From Elusimicrobiota bacterium (GTDB taxonomy: Bacteria > Elusimicrobiota > Elusimicrobia > Elusimicrobiales > UBA9959): a stretch of DNA of 33,248 bases. Under the pieces are notes generated by a model. The model was given only the letters and a program-made list of their open reading frames with translations. It was not told the origin of the DNA and searched no databases. Made by a program: the position numbers and the translations under genes. Position 1 is the stretch's first letter; each line of letters starts with the position of its first letter. Positions 30,777 to 33,248 of this stretch are shown here, in pieces. The DNA is taken from positions 1 to 33,248 of the forward strand of contig JAAYVI010000068.1 of the NCBI GenBank assembly GCA_012517235.1, written 5' to 3'.

Positions 30777-31766
30777 ATGGACGAACAGTTATCCAAGCTT
30801 GGCGAAGCTATAAAAGAGCAAAGCGTTTTCATCCAAGATATAAAAAAGGAAACCGCAAAGGTAATTTCAGGCCAAGAAGATTTGGTAAACGGAATTATCA
30901 TAGGTATTTTGGCCGACGGTCATGTTCTTGTGGAAGGTTTGCCGGGACTGGCAAAAACCTTGACGGTAAAAACCATATCGCAAACCATAAATGCCTCTTT
31001 TCAGAGAATACAATTCACTCCGGATTTACTTCCAGCGGATATAACGGGAACTCCGATATTTAATTCGGCCGAAAATAAATTCAACATAAAAAAAGGTCCT
31101 ATTTTTTCAAATATAATACTCGCCGACGAAATAAACAGAGCGCCGGCAAAAGTTCAAAGCGCCTTGCTCGAAGCCATGCAGGAAAGGCAAGTTACCATAT
31201 CGGATACCACATATAAGCTTCCTATTCCTTTTTTGGTAATGGCGACGCAAAATCCCATAGAACAGGAAGGAACATATCCTCTTCCGGAAGCTCAAGTGGA
31301 CAGGTTTATGCTTAAAATAAACATAACCTATCCCGATAAACAGCAGGAACATAAAATGCTTTCCGATATGACCGCGGCAAAACCTCCTCAAGTAAATCAA
31401 ATAGCGTCCGTAGAGCAAATATTAAAAGCAAGAGAACTTGCCGCGTCTGTTTATGTCGACGATAAAGTTAAAAATTATGTGCTTGACATAGTAAACGCGA
31501 CAAGAACACCGTCTCTTTACAAATTAGACGCGATAAAACCCTGGATAAGATACGGAGCAAGCCCCAGAGCGTCCATATCGCTAATACAAGCGGCAAAAGC
31601 ATACGCTTTCATAAGCGGAAGAGCATATATAACTCCGCAAGACATAAAAGCAGTGGGATTCGATGTTTTAAAACACAGAATAATGCTTAGTTACGAAGCC
31701 GAGGCAGAAGAAATAGACTCCATAAAAATAATTAAAACTATTTTCGAGGCCGTCGAAGTACCTTAA
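30777..31766 (+). CDS. MoxR-family AAA+ ATPase
   Basis: It has 329 residues. Walker A is GLPGLAKT at 54-61, Walker B is ILADEINRAP with Asp117-Glu118, and sensor 1 is MATQNPIEQEGTYPLPEAQ followed by the arginine-finger segment DRFMLKI. The C-terminal lid domain ends with YGASPRASISLIQAAKAYAF and RAYITPQDIKAVG, both typical of MoxR. The family acts as a chaperone-like ATPase that matures or activates protein complexes together with von Willebrand A proteins. The DUF58 gene follows 8 bp later, the usual MoxR operon order. Confidence 0.96.
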   Translation: MDEQLSKLGEAIKEQSVFIQDIKKETAKVISGQEDLVNGIIIGILADGHVLVEGLPGLAKTLTVKTISQTINASFQRIQFTPDLLPADITGTPIFNSAENKFNIKKGPIFSNIILADEINRAPAKVQSALLEAMQERQVTISDTTYKLPIPFLVMATQNPIEQEGTYPLPEAQVDRFMLKINITYPDKQQEHKMLSDMTAAKPPQVNQIASVEQILKARELAASVYVDDKVKNYVLDIVNATRTPSLYKLDAIKPWIRYGASPRASISLIQAAKAYAFISGRAYITPQDIKAVGFDVLKHRIMLSYEAEAEEIDSIKIIKTIFEAVEVP

Positions 31767-31774
31767 TTGCGTTT

Positions 31775-32671
31775 ATGAAAATAAATACTGCCGAAATTTT
31801 AGCCAAAGTTAAAAAGATAGAGCTTAAATCAGGCAAACTCGTATCGGATACTTTTTCCGGACAATATCTAAGCGTATTTAAAGGAAAAGGAATAGAGTTT
31901 GCCGACGTAAGAGAATATGTTCCGGGAGACGACATAAGAGACATAGATTGGAACATAACCGCGCGTCTTAGAAAACCTTATGTAAAAAAATACGACGAAG
32001 AAAGAGAACTGACATTGCTTGTGGCTTGCGACGTTTCCGCGTCAAATCTATTCGGCACGTCTTCTTCTTTTAAAAATGAAACTGCGGCCGAGCTTTCGGC
32101 TCTGTTTCTTTTTTCGGCTTTGAAAAACAGCGATAAAACCGGACTTTATCTTTTTTCGGATAAGACTCAGCTATATGTGCCTCCCAAAAAAGGAAGAAAT
32201 CACATCTTAAGAATAATAAGAGAAATGCTGGCCTTTGAACCCGACTCTCCCGGAACAAATATAGCCGAAGCTCTAAAAAACATAAACAAACTTCTCAAAA
32301 GAAAAGCGATAATAATATTAATTTCGGATTTTCTCGACAAGGATTTTGAAAAAGCGGCCGCCGTAACCGAAAGAAAACACGACTTGATACCGGTTATATT
32401 GAGCGACAAAATAGAATACGCTCTTCCGAAGATACCCGCCGTTTTAAATTATAAAGACGCAGAAACCGGAAAGAAAGCCGCGATAGATCTGTCGGACCCG
32501 GATTCGGTAAATCTTTACGAGCAGGAAGCCAAAAAAAGAAGAGAGAAACTTAAAAGTTTTTTTATCTCTCACAAAATAGATTTTATGGAGATAAGCGCCG
32601 GAGAAGATATTTATACTACGGTAATAGATTTTTTCAAAAAAAGGAAACTTAAACTCAGGATTTCGAGATGA
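31775..32671 (+). CDS. DUF58 family von Willebrand A-like protein
   Basis: It has 298 residues. The DUF58 signature FADVREYVPGDDIRDIDWN lies at about 42-60, followed by RKPYVKKYDEERE. A vWA-like domain follows, with the metal-site motif DVSAS at 86-90. There is no membrane segment in this copy, so it is probably cytoplasmic or membrane-associated through its neighbours. It is the standard partner of MoxR. The next gene starts inside its stop codon (ATGA). Confidence 0.93.
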   Translation: MKINTAEILAKVKKIELKSGKLVSDTFSGQYLSVFKGKGIEFADVREYVPGDDIRDIDWNITARLRKPYVKKYDEERELTLLVACDVSASNLFGTSSSFKNETAAELSALFLFSALKNSDKTGLYLFSDKTQLYVPPKKGRNHILRIIREMLAFEPDSPGTNIAEALKNINKLLKRKAIIILISDFLDKDFEKAAAVTERKHDLIPVILSDKIEYALPKIPAVLNYKDAETGKKAAIDLSDPDSVNLYEQEAKKRREKLKSFFISHKIDFMEISAGEDIYTTVIDFFKKRKLKLRISR

Positions 32672-33248
32672 GAATAAAACCTTTAATTATTTTAATTTTT
32701 CTTATGTCCTCCGGTTCTTTTGCCGAAAACGCTTTAAAAGTTTCCGTAGAGAAGAATATAAAATTGGCCGTCCCTTTTAAAATAATTTTTCAAGACGCTC
32801 AAGGAAAAGAAATAATATCCGTATCCACGTCTTCTTTCAAAAACTCGGAATTTGAAATTCTAAAAATAGTAAAAAAATCTCCTTCTTCCATAGAACTTGA
32901 AATAATGCCTTTTTCCATAGGCATATCCACTTTTCCTCCTCTGGAATTTTCGGATTCGTCGGGAAAAAGATCGACTCCGGAAATACCGATAAAGATTGAA
33001 CCGAGATTTGAAAAAACCGACGGGAAAATCAAGGACATATATCCGCCTTTATTCTTCTTAAACTTAAAGAAAATGCTCCTTATTTTTTTGATTCTAATCG
33101 CCGCGTGGCTGGCGGCAAAGAAATTATTGAGAAAAAAAGAAACGAATAATTCTTACGTTGCGCAAGCAATTCAAGATTACAGAACCCCCTACGAAAAAGC
33201 TTTGCAGGAAATTCAGGAACTGGAAAAAAAAGCCGAGGAAAATTTTTC
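32668..33248 (+). CDS. BatD-like anchored protein of the MoxR operon (3' end cut by window)
   Basis: An ATG overlaps the DUF58 stop, and the frame stays open to the window edge, giving 193 residues without a stop. It begins with a signal peptide (MRIKPLIILIFLMSSGSFA). A beta-rich segment follows (about 22-112), then a membrane helix at about 130-150 (MLLIFLILIAAWLAAKKLL) and a cytoplasmic part with YEKALQEIQELEKKAEE. This order (signal, beta domain, helix, short helical tail) is that of BatD/DUF4381-like proteins encoded after DUF58 in MoxR operons. The family assignment rests partly on position. Confidence 0.7.
   Translation, partial: MRIKPLIILIFLMSSGSFAENALKVSVEKNIKLAVPFKIIFQDAQGKEIISVSTSSFKNSEFEILKIVKKSPSSIELEIMPFSIGISTFPPLEFSDSSGKRSTPEIPIKIEPRFEKTDGKIKDIYPPLFFLNLKKMLLIFLILIAAWLAAKKLLRKKETNNSYVAQAIQDYRTPYEKALQEIQELEKKAEENF

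Overview
The window is about 33 kb of AT-rich bacterial chromosome, densely packed with genes on both strands. It uses the standard code: TAA, TGA and TAG all act as stops. The organism is probably Gram-negative, because there is a PorV/PorQ-like outer-membrane barrel gene and a very large secreted Kelch/fibronectin protein with a FlgD/T9SS-like C-terminal domain. The mix of orphan MutL-type reactivase, Kelch/FN3 surface protein, PorV-like barrel and folate/polyamine genes reminds me of Elusimicrobiota or neighbouring candidate phyla. That placement is a low-confidence inference. There is no prophage, insertion sequence or CRISPR array.

Layout. Positions 1-5208 (minus strand): a truncated GT-C/GT39-like membrane glycosyltransferase, preceded by a strong intrinsic terminator that closes a three-gene operon (94-aa unknown protein, MutL/GlmL-family ASKHA ATPase, KOW-domain protein). 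Positions 5325-9836 (plus): a Ser-rich anchored surface protein with two ASH-like domains, a stand-alone Lrp/AsnC ligand-binding domain, a small exported protein, a DUF192 protein, D-aminoacyl-tRNA deacylase and a peptidase-T-like M20 peptidase. Positions 9846-14467 (plus): an MFS transporter, an acyl-CoA ligase and a tRNA nucleotidyltransferase/HD protein. Positions 14468-15061 (minus): a small exported helical protein. Positions 15062-15817 hold tRNA-Gly(CCC) followed by a duplicated copy of its 3' end, a GC-rich insert and micro-repeats.

Positions 15818-23874 (plus): folE, a membrane-anchored glycogen-binding-domain protein, the 1956-aa Kelch/FN3 protein and the PorV-like barrel. Positions 23875-26312 (minus): folP followed by a folK-folC fusion; with folE the window carries four folate enzyme activities. 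Positions 26400-28213 (plus): speD-speE for polyamine synthesis, then a DksA/TraR zinc-finger protein. Positions 28231-29106 (minus): an RDD membrane protein with a pilin-like tail. Positions 29209-30659 (plus): a class II glutamine amidotransferase and a HEAT-repeat protein. Positions 30777-33248 (plus): a MoxR-DUF58-BatD-like operon cut by the window end.

Genome style: genes overlap by ATGA (folP/folKC, speD/speE, amidotransferase/HEAT, DUF58/BatD-like). Two convergent gene pairs have stop codons touching with no spacer. Several genes without a Shine-Dalgarno sequence have a -10-like hexamer 6-9 nt before the ATG, which suggests leaderless mRNAs. The most unusual parts are the MutL/KOW cluster, the duplicated tRNA 3' end with GC-rich insert, the giant Kelch/FN3 protein with its barrel partner, and the folK-folC and RDD-pilin-like fusions.
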